Below, piece after piece: positions 28,222 to 37,364 of a DNA stretch of 57,400 nt (position 1 is the stretch's first letter; the number at the start of each line of letters is the position of its first letter). The position numbers and the translations under genes are program-made. The stretch spans positions 34 to 57,433 of the forward strand of contig NZ_JXYS01000070.1 of assembly GCF_000949295.1 (NCBI RefSeq), in the 5' to 3' direction. The notes below the pieces were generated by a model that did not search any database, had not been told where the DNA came from, and saw only the letters and a program-made list of their open reading frames with translations. Source of the stretch: Acidithrix ferrooxidans (GTDB lineage Bacteria; Actinomycetota; Acidimicrobiia; Acidimicrobiales; Acidimicrobiaceae).

Positions 28222-29063
28222 GCCTAAATACCCAGACGCCTAAATGCCTCTTTGGTTAGATAAAAACAGGCCTTGAAATGCCTATCGGCTATAGGTAAAC
28301 AATGGTATTTCTTGGGCGCAGCCTATGGCGTCTTTGGCCGCCCCTTCACAGATCTATGAGTGCCTATAATAGAACGCCCGAACAATGGTACAGGCTATTT
28401 TACTGGACCCAAATTCTATTCCATAACGTGCCCGCCCTGCCTTCTGAGGGCTCCTTCGGCGCCCAAGGAGAGATGTGCACCATCTGGCTTACGAGCCAAG
28501 TGTGCCCCGTGCCATCACGAAAGAGAGCTTGACCATTGTTTCTCTTACTGTCGGCTGACCAGTAAATCTCCGTGGGGTGTTGCGGTTCACTCACTGGGTG
28601 GCTTTAGGGTTGAGGCGGTCGCTATCTATCTCGATAGCGTGACTTTCTTCGACTTCGACCACCTCGCGGCCAGAGGTGTTCAACAAGTCATCTATACAAC
28701 TGACTATTCCACAACTTGCGACCACGCATAAGTGGAGCTTGCTACCACCATCAACGTATCTGAAATTCGATACTAGATGTCTCGTTTTTCGAGATTTATT
28801 ATGGATAAACCTCCCTTTATTGGATTAGAAAGTCACTTTCGTCTTTCCGCAGGGTTGTGGAGAACTCCTTTGGTGCCTAGAACAGGCGCCAAAGTCACTA
28901 AAGGATTTTGGCGACTTTGTCATGTCCAATATTACTAAGACGCTAAGTGAGCGTGGTAGTAAATCTATTGAGATGAATGATACGGCCACTTTGAAACGAT
29001 GGGGGCCGTATCGTTCATCTCTTATTTCAAAAGGCAACGTGGCAAATCAACCAGCAGTGAAAT
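28222..29063. other. Intergenic region with hairpins, possible gene debris
   Basis: About 840 bases between convergent genes. A Cys-rich frame at 28360-28731 (CPPCLLRAP, then CAPCHHE) recalls zinc-binding parts of some transposases but is not conclusive. Several inverted repeats lie at 28830-29021, the largest annotated separately. Confidence 0.4.
28970..29021 (-). terminator. Large hairpin between convergent Mur ligase and Ddl genes
   Basis: The arms GAGATGAATGATACGGCC (28970-28987) and GGCCGTATCGTTCATCTC (29004-29021) pair at 17 of 18 positions around a 16-base loop. It starts 43 bases past the stop of the minus-strand Ddl-like gene, as a terminator would, but there is no long U run after it. 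Confidence 0.5.
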
Positions 29064-30182
29064 CTATCCTAATTTAGATGCGATAGTGCCAGCGGATGAG
29101 AGCGCCGATCCATCAGCTCCTGCGGTGGTAGGTGCGAAGGTGCTAACTTCGGTTGCTTCAGCAATTAGGTCTAGGAGTAGATTTTCAAATGGAATCATAG
29201 GTTCTATGAATAGATACTTAGAGAGACTTCCAGGTATGGTATTTATCTCATTGACATAGAGTTCATCGACTCCGTTTGAGAGGAAGTCAATTCGGGTTAT
29301 TCCTCTCAGCGGCACCGCATCTACAAGGCGGTTGGCGTAGTTGTAGATTGACTCCCTGATGACATCCGATAGTTTTGCTGGAAGTTCACGAGGAGCCTCC
29401 ACCATGCCTGTGCCGCCTACGTACTTGTCCTTGTAAGTTAAAAATTCCCCGCCAGACTTGTCTCGTAGCGGTCGTTCAATGGCCGACAGAACTAATTTAG
29501 GGAATGTTTTTACCGCAATTTGTAGATCGAAAAGATCGCTTCTAAATGGTTCGATTACTGCGCCCAGTTTTAGATGAACATTAGTTCGCAATCTAGCCTT
29601 AGCGGTTTCGAGATCGCTAACCACGTCAATTCCGATGGATGAGCCCCCGTACCTAGGTTTTAGGATAAATGGTGAACCGAAGGTGATTGTTTGTGGTTGG
29701 GTCGTATGGCTCAGGAGGTGCCGGTCTAAGTGGGCTATTCCCAAGTTTGCGCATAGGCCAGCGAATGCGAGCTTGTCCATTCCTAAACTAGCACCTAAGG
29801 CGCCCGGGCCGCTGTATTTGATTCCCGCAAGATTTAGAAGGGCTTGTAAGCTACCATCTTCGCCGGGTCCGCCATGTAAGGCATTCAAAACCACGTCAAT
29901 CTCAAGTTTTTTTGGCTTAGAGAAGCTCTTGCCGCCCTGATAGAACCCAGGAGAATCCCCGAGGTGAATTGTAAGTTTTTCTACCTTTGCTGGTAATCCG
30001 CTTGCGAAAGAGGAGGCCTCACAGCCATTTGGAAGTAGAAAAAAGTCCCCACCTTTTGACCAATAAATACTAGACACCTTGTGGATGGAGTTCAAAAGAC
30101 CCCGTTCCGCTTGGAGGCCTGTCAGGATGGAGATGTCGTGCTCTGGTGATATGCCTCCAAAGAGAACAGCGACGTTTGCCAT
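29064..30182 (-). CDS. D-alanine--D-alanine ligase-like protein
   Basis: An ATP-grasp ligase of 372 residues. It has the Ddl N-terminal motif GGISPEHDIS (9-18), NALHGGPGEDG for the first substrate, a glycine-rich KPRYGGSSIGID loop, and the Mg-binding YVNEINTIPGSL near the end. Such enzymes join two D-alanines, or D-Ala with another D-amino or hydroxy acid. The C-terminal 20 residues after the fold are Ala/Ser/Thr-rich. The ATG has AGGAG 7 bases upstream. It faces the Mur ligase gene; together they would make and attach a dipeptide. Whether it is the organism's housekeeping Ddl or a second, specialised one cannot be told from this window. Confidence 0.87.
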   Translation of the reverse strand: MANVAVLFGGISPEHDISILTGLQAERGLLNSIHKVSSIYWSKGGDFFLLPNGCEASSFASGLPAKVEKLTIHLGDSPGFYQGGKSFSKPKKLEIDVVLNALHGGPGEDGSLQALLNLAGIKYSGPGALGASLGMDKLAFAGLCANLGIAHLDRHLLSHTTQPQTITFGSPFILKPRYGGSSIGIDVVSDLETAKARLRTNVHLKLGAVIEPFRSDLFDLQIAVKTFPKLVLSAIERPLRDKSGGEFLTYKDKYVGGTGMVEAPRELPAKLSDVIRESIYNYANRLVDAVPLRGITRIDFLSNGVDELYVNEINTIPGSLSKYLFIEPMIPFENLLLDLIAEATEVSTFAPTTAGADGSALSSAGTIASKLG

Positions 30183-30476
30183 ATCTTTTCTCCTACTTCG
30201 TATTTAGTCATAAATTGTAATTAGTGCGCAAATGAACCCACTGGGGCATTTTTTAGATTTGCGCTACTTCAAGATGTCTAGCCTACCCGAAGATCTCTTT
30301 AGAGCCCATCTGAAATTTTTGCCGCCTAAGTAATTTAAGGTCTTTATTATTTGGAAGGAAAGTAGGGAAATTCACTCGGACCATCGATTGGTATCAAAGC
30401 CTTTCACGGATGCATCCTGGGGATATATCAATTTGACCATCAAATATTCGATCTTTGGTGATTTTATGATCTGACT

Positions 30477-31214
30477 TTGATCATATTGGCATCAAAACGA
30501 ACTCGAAGGGTTCCCTCAAAAGGCTACACTTTCCTATCAGTGCAAGATCATTTCGAAGACAAAGCCGAACAGCGCTTCACCGATGCGGGTGAAGAGGTCC
30601 TTTATGTGACCAATCCGCACTTTCTATACCTATTTCGAGCTATAGCGTCGGCCTTTATCATGGCGGTACTCTTTTTCACTTCGATATTTATCTTGCCTTG
30701 GCTGCCGATCCTGATTAAGTTTTTGCTTGGCTGTCTTTTGATTGTAGCGGTTTGCTACTTTGTCTTTAAATATCTTCAATGGAGGCGAATTGAGTGCGTA
30801 GTTACTCCAAGGAGGCTGATTACGGCGTCGGGAGTTTTTACGATCCGAAGTTCGGAGGTTCCACTTGAGAGAATCGGTGAGATAACACTCAATTCGCCTC
30901 TCTTTGAGAGATTGATCGGAGTCGGTAATCTGAGAGTCGCCTCCCTTGGCGAGGATTCAGATATTAACCTGCACTTTATCCCACAACCGGCCAAGCTAAA
31001 GGCTGCTATTAATAGAGCCAGAGAGGCACGTAACACCAAAGGGACAGGTGCTGCAGCGCCAGCGGCTCTCTTTTCGGCACTCGATGAGATAGTAAAATTG
31101 GGAGATCTTTTTGATAAAGGTCTAATAACTCGAAATGAGTTCGAGCGCTATAAAGCGATATTGTTTGCACGCTTCGAACGAGACCATGGTGCTCCTATGA
31201 GCGGTGACTCTTAA
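30477..31214 (+). CDS. PH-domain membrane protein with SHOCT tail
   Basis: A 245-residue protein with two membrane helices (about 46-67 and 74-92) following a cytosolic N-terminus. Then comes a bacterial PH-like domain (about 100-170), recognised by RIECVVTPRRLI and SSEVPLERIGEITL, as in YdbS/YdbT-type proteins. A C-terminal SHOCT motif, DEIVKLGDLFDKGLITRNEF, sits near 205-225. Such modules are membrane-associated with unknown roles. The start is uncertain: TTG at 30477 has no ribosome binding site, and GTG at about 30540 is possible. Its last 20 bases overlap convergently with the methyltransferase gene. Confidence 0.8.
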   Translation: MIILASKRTRRVPSKGYTFLSVQDHFEDKAEQRFTDAGEEVLYVTNPHFLYLFRAIASAFIMAVLFFTSIFILPWLPILIKFLLGCLLIVAVCYFVFKYLQWRRIECVVTPRRLITASGVFTIRSSEVPLERIGEITLNSPLFERLIGVGNLRVASLGEDSDINLHFIPQPAKLKAAINRAREARNTKGTGAAAPAALFSALDEIVKLGDLFDKGLITRNEFERYKAILFARFERDHGAPMSGDS

Positions 31215-32013
31215 AACTGATAGATACCACAGCAGTAGGCGCTGGCGGGTTTAGGCTCAGAAAGTGAGAAAGCTCCTCGTAGTGATCCTTGGTTATACAT
31301 GCTCGAGCAGCTATCCTACTTAGCTCTGTCGGATCGCGAAAGTCTCCACGAGGACGCTCCCATCGGTCGATCTTTGGTTCGAAACCCAATGCACGAACGA
31401 TTTCGACGATAATTTCGTAGTTGGGGTCGATGGGTCGTTCATAGTGATGAAATTTGGTCCAGATTTCACGCGTGCTGAAGTGTGGATGCATAGCAGTGAC
31501 TTCTATTACCACCTGAGCTGCAGAAGAGTCGACCAATGCTGATATGAACTCTACAGGCGATGCAATGTTATAAAGGACGTTCGCACAGACCACAACAGCG
31601 GCACTGACTGGTTGCGAAGTCGGCCACTTGCTCGTCAAGGTCGTGAGTTTTTGGTGCGGTATCTGAAGGGTGTCAGCGGCTATTTTCAGATGGGCAAGCA
31701 TCTCTTGGCTCGCATCGAGAGCTGTTAGATGGGAAAATGTCTGGTTCAGCAAGAGTGAAATGCCACCTGCTCCGGCCCCTACGTCAAGCAAGCTACGGTC
31801 GCTTGGGTCAAGTCGCTCGAGAGCCTCTCTGACTTCGCGAACTGTTGGTGTTTGGGCTCGTGAGAAGTCCGGATAGAAGAGCAAAGGATCCAAGCGGAAG
31901 GGTTCAAGGCCCTTTGCCTTGGTGAAGGAATCTGGAATCGCCCATCTCTCTAAGGACGTTGACCAAAATGAATTTAGCTTCTCTAATCGTGACTTCATAG
32001 ACTTTTCGTTCAA
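31195..32013 (-). CDS. Class I SAM-dependent methyltransferase
   Basis: A Rossmann-fold methyltransferase with motif I as LLDVGAGAGGISLLL (about 74-88) and ALDASQEML for the acidic residue that binds the SAM ribose. A post-motif stretch VVVCANVLYNIASP is consistent. Length is 272 residues from TTG at 32013 or 267 from ATG at 31998. The substrate cannot be told; no small-molecule or rRNA-specific motif is visible. Its 3' end overlaps convergently with the PH-domain gene by 20 bp, so the two are likely regulated against each other at the transcript level. Confidence 0.85.
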   Translation of the reverse strand: MNEKSMKSRLEKLNSFWSTSLERWAIPDSFTKAKGLEPFRLDPLLFYPDFSRAQTPTVREVREALERLDPSDRSLLDVGAGAGGISLLLNQTFSHLTALDASQEMLAHLKIAADTLQIPHQKLTTLTSKWPTSQPVSAAVVVCANVLYNIASPVEFISALVDSSAAQVVIEVTAMHPHFSTREIWTKFHHYERPIDPNYEIIVEIVRALGFEPKIDRWERPRGDFRDPTELSRIAARACITKDHYEELSHFLSLNPPAPTAVVSISFKSHRS

Positions 32014-32530
32014 GCAATTGGATCTTTATATCAAGACAATAGCCCCAAAAACTATTCCGAGCCACTCCAAGGCGACAACAAGATCATATTTTGCTTGCAT
32101 CGATCGACTAATTTCACCTTAGGTAATAGGCCAATCGTTTCACTCGCAATTGGGAGTGAAACTTGGACCATAGGATAAAGCCGCAATTCAAACGGCGCCA
32201 TTTAGGTTTGACCTAGGGTGGCCTTCTCGTCATAGTTAGTTTTAGCCGTCACCAAGGGAGTGCGCGCTTTTTCTTTTGCATCTACGACCTCGATCTAAAG
32301 TCCAAAGGATGAAACGCTTTCGAGGGCAAGATTGTTTAGAACAATTGAGATTAGGGCGATTGCAACTTTGATACTAGTAACCTTTTGAATCAAACGTGAG
32401 GTAACGTTTTGATACTGTTGAATCAACCCTGGGGCGCCGGCAAGCCATTTACTCCAAGGTAGGAGCCTCTAGAGATTGACTTTTGACCCCGAAAACATTT
32501 TATTAGGCTTATTAGAGAGGACTAAATACC
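32014..32530. other. Intergenic region upstream of the racemase
   Basis: No gene seen. A 9-bp perfect inverted repeat, GTTTCACTC/GAGTGAAAC, stands at 32137-32162 with an 8-base loop. Promoters for the methyltransferase and the racemase must lie here. Confidence 0.45.
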
Positions 32531-33748
32531 ATGGTTGGAAAGGGTGACGGCCAGAATGTATCTAATGTCGCTGTGCCTAATGACGCTTTGATCGCCTCGG
32601 GTAGCGGTGGCCAGGCGATGATAAGTAACTCTGCGCCGCTTTTAGGTTTTAGAGTGCTGGAGTTTGCCGGAATTGGTCCTGGTCCATTCTGTGGGATGCT
32701 CTTAGCAGACTTAGGGGCGACAGTCGTTAGAGTCGATCGAGCCATAGATGGTGATAAAAAAGATGACCGCGAACTTCAAGAGCGATACCTATCAGATGTG
32801 ATGGGCCGCTCTAAGTTGTCGATCGACCTCAATCTAAAGGACCCTGCCTCCCGTGGAGTCCTGGAGGAGTTGATTGCCAAGAGTGATGTGCTCTTAGAGG
32901 GATACAGACCCGGAGTGATGGAGCGTCTAGAGCTTGGCCCATTGGATGTCGAGAAGATAAATCCCACGATGATATATGCCAGAATGACTGGTTGGGGCCA
33001 AAGTGGACCATTGTCGGCACGTGCTGGTCATGATATGAACTACATCTCCCTTGCCGGTATCTTGTCGATGATTGGTCCGTTTGAAGCCGAACCTGTGATC
33101 CCTCTAAACCTCGTTGGTGACTTTGGCGGCGGTGGCATGTTTATGGCGTTTTCGATCGCTGCAGCTCTAGCTGGGCGTGCTTCAGAGGAGCGATTCATGG
33201 TGATTGACACCGCTATGTTTGAAGGGGCGGCGACGCTTGCATCGATGATCTTTGGTATGCGCTCGAATGGCTCTTGGATCGATGAACGCGATAGCAACCT
33301 GTTAGATGGCGGAGCGCCATTTTATTCAATCTATAGGTGCAAGGACGGAGGATATGTGGGGGTTGGAGCTTTGGAGCCTCAGTTCTATGCGACTTTGATT
33401 GATCGTTTGGGACAAAGTGAGAACGAACTTTTCTCAAAGCAGTACGATAAGGCAACTTGGCCGGCGATGCGAAGTGCCTTTAGCGAGATCTTCCTTGGTC
33501 AGAATCGGTCCTACTTTGAAGAGCTCTTGGGCGACATAGATGCTTGCACCTTTGGGGTTTTCACTCCTAGTGAAGCGATTGACCACCCCCATAGCCGTTT
33601 TCGTGGCTCATTTAGTGAAGTTGGAGGAGTGTCTCAACCCTCTCCAGGGCCAATCTTTAATGCGACACGTCCTAGTGTGCCAGGGTTGCCTCCTTATCCT
33701 GGACGTGATCGGGAAAAGATCATGGAGATCTTTCAAATTCAAAGGTAG
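32531..33748 (+). CDS. Alpha-methylacyl-CoA racemase (CaiB/BaiF family)
   Basis: A class III CoA-transferase-fold protein of 405 residues. The sequence fits the racemase branch: the early GPGPFCGMLLADLGATVVRV, then AGHDMNYISLAG and NLVGDFGGGG, which carry the His and Asp used as the acid/base pair by alpha-methylacyl-CoA racemases. It would invert the 2-methyl centre of branched acyl-CoA so that it can enter beta-oxidation. The ATG has AGAGAGG about 10 bases upstream, which supports this start although the first 30 residues are extra to the family. A Rieske oxygenase follows after 144 bp. Confidence 0.88.
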   Translation: MVGKGDGQNVSNVAVPNDALIASGSGGQAMISNSAPLLGFRVLEFAGIGPGPFCGMLLADLGATVVRVDRAIDGDKKDDRELQERYLSDVMGRSKLSIDLNLKDPASRGVLEELIAKSDVLLEGYRPGVMERLELGPLDVEKINPTMIYARMTGWGQSGPLSARAGHDMNYISLAGILSMIGPFEAEPVIPLNLVGDFGGGGMFMAFSIAAALAGRASEERFMVIDTAMFEGAATLASMIFGMRSNGSWIDERDSNLLDGGAPFYSIYRCKDGGYVGVGALEPQFYATLIDRLGQSENELFSKQYDKATWPAMRSAFSEIFLGQNRSYFEELLGDIDACTFGVFTPSEAIDHPHSRFRGSFSEVGGVSQPSPGPIFNATRPSVPGLPPYPGRDREKIMEIFQIQR

Positions 33749-33892
33749 CGTGACCGCTACAGAAGTTGTATCGGGGCCGTAGGAGATAAAATTGTGTAAC
33801 ATATCCGTAATCGAAAAACTGATCGGGTCTAGTTCTTGTATCAACTAGATTCATCGTATTCAATTGTGGGTGAAAGACCCAAATAGTGATGA

Positions 33893-34960
33893 ATGAATAG
33901 TCAAGCTAATGGAACCATCAGGGAGAATGCTGTGACGTCGCAAAGTCTCGACGTTTTGAAGAACGATGATCCACGGCTAGGCTATTTTTATCACCCTGTC
34001 GCTCTTGAGACGGAAATCACCGATGGATGGTTGAAGGCAACACTTCTGGATGTCGATTGGCTGATCGTCAAGACGTTTGATGGTTCCCTGGTGGCATATC
34101 GAGATAGGTGCCCTCATCGAAGCGCGCCATTGTCTACGGGCACTGTTTGTGATGGCATAATCAGTTGTGGCTATCATGGGCACCGCTTTGATGATAGCGG
34201 CAGATGCATAGAGATCCCAGCCATACAAGATCAAGCTCATATTCCACCCACAGCCCGTCTAGAGGTCGCATATGGAGTTATCTGCCGGTATGGAATAATC
34301 TTTCTCGCCCCCAAGGAGCCTAACGCACCGATAATTGAGATCTCTGAGGCGACAGATAGTGCCTTTATGGCAGGGTATCTGGTTCCAAAGAATGTCCGCC
34401 AGCACTGTGGTTATTTGGCTGACAACTTTCTTGATATGGCGCATTTCCCCTTCGTTCACACTCAAACTTTTGGCGACGAGGCGACGAGGCTGGTTGACAA
34501 TTATGAGATTATCTCCAAGTTGGGTGGTTTTACTGCGCGTTATGCACATCAATTTGCCAATCGTGAAGATCCAGGCGTTGCTTTGGGGGAGCGAGAGTTG
34601 ATTCAGCGACGTGAACTGATCTACACCTATGTGGCGCCTTTTAGCTTGAGCTTGCGTATATCATTTTTGGAAGCAGATGGCGTCAATATGATCGGATTTT
34701 TCATATCGCCGGTAAGAGATGGTGTCTCTCGCCTGTTTTGCATTCTCTGGCGAAATGATATGAATGGTACGCAAGCCGAGATGGATGAAGCGGTCGCTTT
34801 CGAGGAGCGTGTTCTTCAAGAAGATCTACTACTTCATGAGCAGTATAAGACAGATGGTTTCCCGCTGGATTTACGCTTTGAAGTCCATACCAAAGCCGAT
34901 CGTATTACGGTCGCTCTTAGGAATGAACTTCGACGCAGATTGAGTGAGGATGCGATGTAA
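33893..34960 (+). CDS. Rieske non-heme iron oxygenase, alpha-subunit type
   Basis: A 355-residue oxygenase. The Rieske 2Fe-2S ligands are Cys73 and His75 (CPHRSAP) and Cys92 and His95 (CGYHGHRFD). The mononuclear iron site shows Asn178, Asp181, His184 and His189 in DNFLDMAHFPFVH, with a C-terminal acidic ligand not located. This size and motif set is that of single-chain oxygenases such as vanillate O-demethylase or N-demethylases of methylxanthines, rather than two-subunit ring dioxygenases. No reductase or ferredoxin gene is next to it. The neighbour is an NCS1 permease, so the substrate may be a nucleobase-like or other small nitrogen compound (inference). Confidence 0.88.
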   Translation: MNSQANGTIRENAVTSQSLDVLKNDDPRLGYFYHPVALETEITDGWLKATLLDVDWLIVKTFDGSLVAYRDRCPHRSAPLSTGTVCDGIISCGYHGHRFDDSGRCIEIPAIQDQAHIPPTARLEVAYGVICRYGIIFLAPKEPNAPIIEISEATDSAFMAGYLVPKNVRQHCGYLADNFLDMAHFPFVHTQTFGDEATRLVDNYEIISKLGGFTARYAHQFANREDPGVALGERELIQRRELIYTYVAPFSLSLRISFLEADGVNMIGFFISPVRDGVSRLFCILWRNDMNGTQAEMDEAVAFEERVLQEDLLLHEQYKTDGFPLDLRFEVHTKADRITVALRNELRRRLSEDAM

Positions 34961-35053
34961 CCTCTAGGCCTCATGGCTACAACTAGCTTTGAATGTAAGT
35001 CACATATTTCATAGGAATGCACCCCATAATTAGTCTGTTTAGGAGAAAATTAA

Positions 35054-36511
35054 TTGGTAAAAGAAGCTTTTGAAATACCTATCGCGGAGTCTGGTCCCGT
35101 TGGTATTGAGCGGCGCGGTATTGACTATATACCTGCCCGTGAGCGCTGGGCTAAGCCGGTAAACCTCTTTTGGATGTGGGGAGGCGCGATATTCAATGTA
35201 GAGATATTGGTCTATGGCGCTGTCTTGATGAGCTTTGGCCTGTCGTTCGCTCAATCTGTAATAATCATTCTGGTTGGCAACCTCTCTTACTTTCTTTTGG
35301 GACTTACCTCTCTTCAAGGACCCGAAGCCGGGACGACGACCTTTACGATCAATCGGGCAAGCTTTGGACAAAACGGTTCTAAGTTAATAGCCTTCTTCAA
35401 CTGGCTGACGCAAGTTGGCTTTGAGACAGAAGGGCTGGCTCTGATCGTAATAGCGGGCATTGCCCTCTTGTCGAAGGCCGGAATTCATACATCGACTGGA
35501 GTTAAAGTTGCTATCTTGCTGGTAGCTGCTGCGATTCAGTTGCTTCTGCCGCTCTTTGGCCACCAGGCCATTTTGAAGGCGATGAAGATGCTGTTTTTGC
35601 CCTTTGTCCTATTGTTTATCGTATTTGCGATCTTAGGACTTGGCAAAGTCAATCTTCACTCGGTGGCACATGGAGCTAACTGGCAGACTATGACCGAAGG
35701 ACTTGCCTTTATCCTTGCCGCATCTGGCTTGGGTTGGACTGAAAATGGTAACGATTTCTCTCGTTATTTGCCTCGCGAGAGCTCGCACAAAAAGACAGTC
35801 GGCTGGGTCTTTCTTGGAACTTACATTCCATCGGTTGCACTTATGATTCTTGGCGCGGCCGTCGCTACTTATGTTGGCAGCGCATCGGGGAGCATCACCG
35901 GTATTGCTGAGAAGTTCACTCCTTGGTTTATATGGCCGTATTTGATCGTCTCCATCATTCAGTTGTTCGCGATCAATAGCTTGGACCTTTACTCCTCTGG
36001 AGTTACCTTGCAGGCGTTGGGGTTGAAGATCTCTCGTTGGCAGGCTGTTATCTTAGATACTATAATCTGTACTTCGCTGACGGCTTATGCTATCTTTTCT
36101 TCCTCCTTTAACACCCTATTGCAGGAGTTTATCCTCTTTATAATCGTTTGGGTTGCCCCTTGGACTGCTGTCTATCTGGTTGATTGGCTGCTTCGAAAGC
36201 GCCGTTATTCCGCTTTGGATCTGCAGCGATCAAAGGGAGGCATCTATTACCGTAATGGTGGTGTTCACTGGGTGGGTATCATCGCCCAGGTATTGGGTAT
36301 GGCGGGAGCTATGTTGACAATTGACGTTTACCCCCATTACGTCTCGATCTTTTCGAACGCGACCAACGGTGCGGATATCTCGGTGTTCGTAGGATTTTTT
36401 GTAGGCGGTATCTCTTACTGGCTGTTGGCGCGAAATCAGGTAACCAAGGAAGCTCTAGAGCAACCTCTAGAAATTGACGAGTTGGCTATTGCAAATATCA
36501 ATCCAAACTAG
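35054..36511 (+). CDS. NCS1-family nucleobase/cytosine permease-like transporter
   Basis: A 485-residue transporter with about 12 membrane helices. N-terminal GIDYIPARERWAKPVNLFWMW and GPEAGTTTFTINRASFGQNGS are typical of the cytosine/purine permeases of the NCS1 family. A central stretch GLGWTENGNDFSRYLP matches the family's substrate and sodium or proton site. It imports nucleobases or related compounds; allantoin, hydantoin and thiamine-pyrimidine importers belong to the same family, so the substrate is not certain. The start is TTG at 35054, preceded by AGGAGAA at 7 bases. A strong terminator follows, ending the racemase-oxygenase-permease gene row. Confidence 0.87.
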   Translation: MVKEAFEIPIAESGPVGIERRGIDYIPARERWAKPVNLFWMWGGAIFNVEILVYGAVLMSFGLSFAQSVIIILVGNLSYFLLGLTSLQGPEAGTTTFTINRASFGQNGSKLIAFFNWLTQVGFETEGLALIVIAGIALLSKAGIHTSTGVKVAILLVAAAIQLLLPLFGHQAILKAMKMLFLPFVLLFIVFAILGLGKVNLHSVAHGANWQTMTEGLAFILAASGLGWTENGNDFSRYLPRESSHKKTVGWVFLGTYIPSVALMILGAAVATYVGSASGSITGIAEKFTPWFIWPYLIVSIIQLFAINSLDLYSSGVTLQALGLKISRWQAVILDTIICTSLTAYAIFSSSFNTLLQEFILFIIVWVAPWTAVYLVDWLLRKRRYSALDLQRSKGGIYYRNGGVHWVGIIAQVLGMAGAMLTIDVYPHYVSIFSNATNGADISVFVGFFVGGISYWLLARNQVTKEALEQPLEIDELAIANINPN

Positions 36512-36578
36512 TGCCAGAGATTTAAGATTAATCTGTTGGGCTTATAGCCCCGATATGACTTGATGATCTAAAGATATG

Positions 36579-36625
36579 ATCCCTTTGGATCCTTTGATGT
36601 TCAAAGGATCTAAAGGGATTTTTTT
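36579..36625 (+). terminator. Intrinsic terminator after the permease
   Basis: A 19-bp stem, ATCCCTTTGGATCCTTTGA against TCAAAGGATCTAAAGGGAT, has one G-U pair and a 3-base loop, and runs straight into seven T. It starts 68 bases after the stop codon and is the clearest rho-independent terminator in the window. Confidence 0.9.
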
Positions 36626-36629
36626 ATCA

Positions 36630-37364
36630 GGGACCGCCGATAGGTGCTTGAAGATAGCGTAGATCTACATTATTTGGACTGTTATGCCAATGAGTTAGAT
36701 CTGGATAGAGCTATACCCACCCCTGTATTTTTAGCAATGCGACTCTAGTGATTAGTTTCGAGCAATTCGTTTCCAGCAATTGACCTTGAAGGGGCTTGGC
36801 AATTTCGATGCAGCAATAGTAAAGCAGCGTCAAAGCATTCTTTGATATTTTTACCTTCGATGAGCTTGAGCTCTTTAATAGAAAGAAATAGTCAATGGCG
36901 TCGATTGATCAATTGCAGGTGGTTGCGGAAATACAAAGAGCGTCAATACAAGGTAGTAGTGGGATATCTTTTGCATGAACTAATCTTCAATGGCTATCAA
37001 TAAATGGTGCTTTAGAATAAATGGGTGGCTCCACCCCTCACCGATGTAGTGGTGCTGGAGCTATTCCAATTTCGTTAATGGGGTTTTATGGGTGCATTAG
37101 CAGCGGCGTTAGTTGGGCGGTATCGAATCGGGAGCCAGGCCGATCGAGATGGGAATCGTTTGGATTTATCTATGTGAGGTTTCAAGTTGTTGATCGAGAT
37201 TGACCTAAAAGTCTTTATTGGCCAAGGCTACTTTGATTTTTTAGAGGGTTTTAATCGAATGAATCTAAATTTAATTGTCGCGTGGAAGGCCTTAATTCTC
37301 TTCTGTTGAGCAGATCTTTTGATTTTCATTAATTTTTATATAAGATAAAACTAAATTGTGATGA
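36630..37364. other. Intergenic region upstream of the TraG-like gene
   Basis: A 60-codon frame at 37021-37203 has no family resemblance and I do not call it. TATAAGATAA at about 37339-37348 resembles a -10 box close to the first possible start codons of the next gene. Confidence 0.4.

Noticed and set aside
28302-28731. Cys-rich plus-strand frames (CPPCLLRAP, CAPCHHE)
   Set aside because: They resemble zinc sites of some transposases, but the match is too short and other parts of such a protein are absent.
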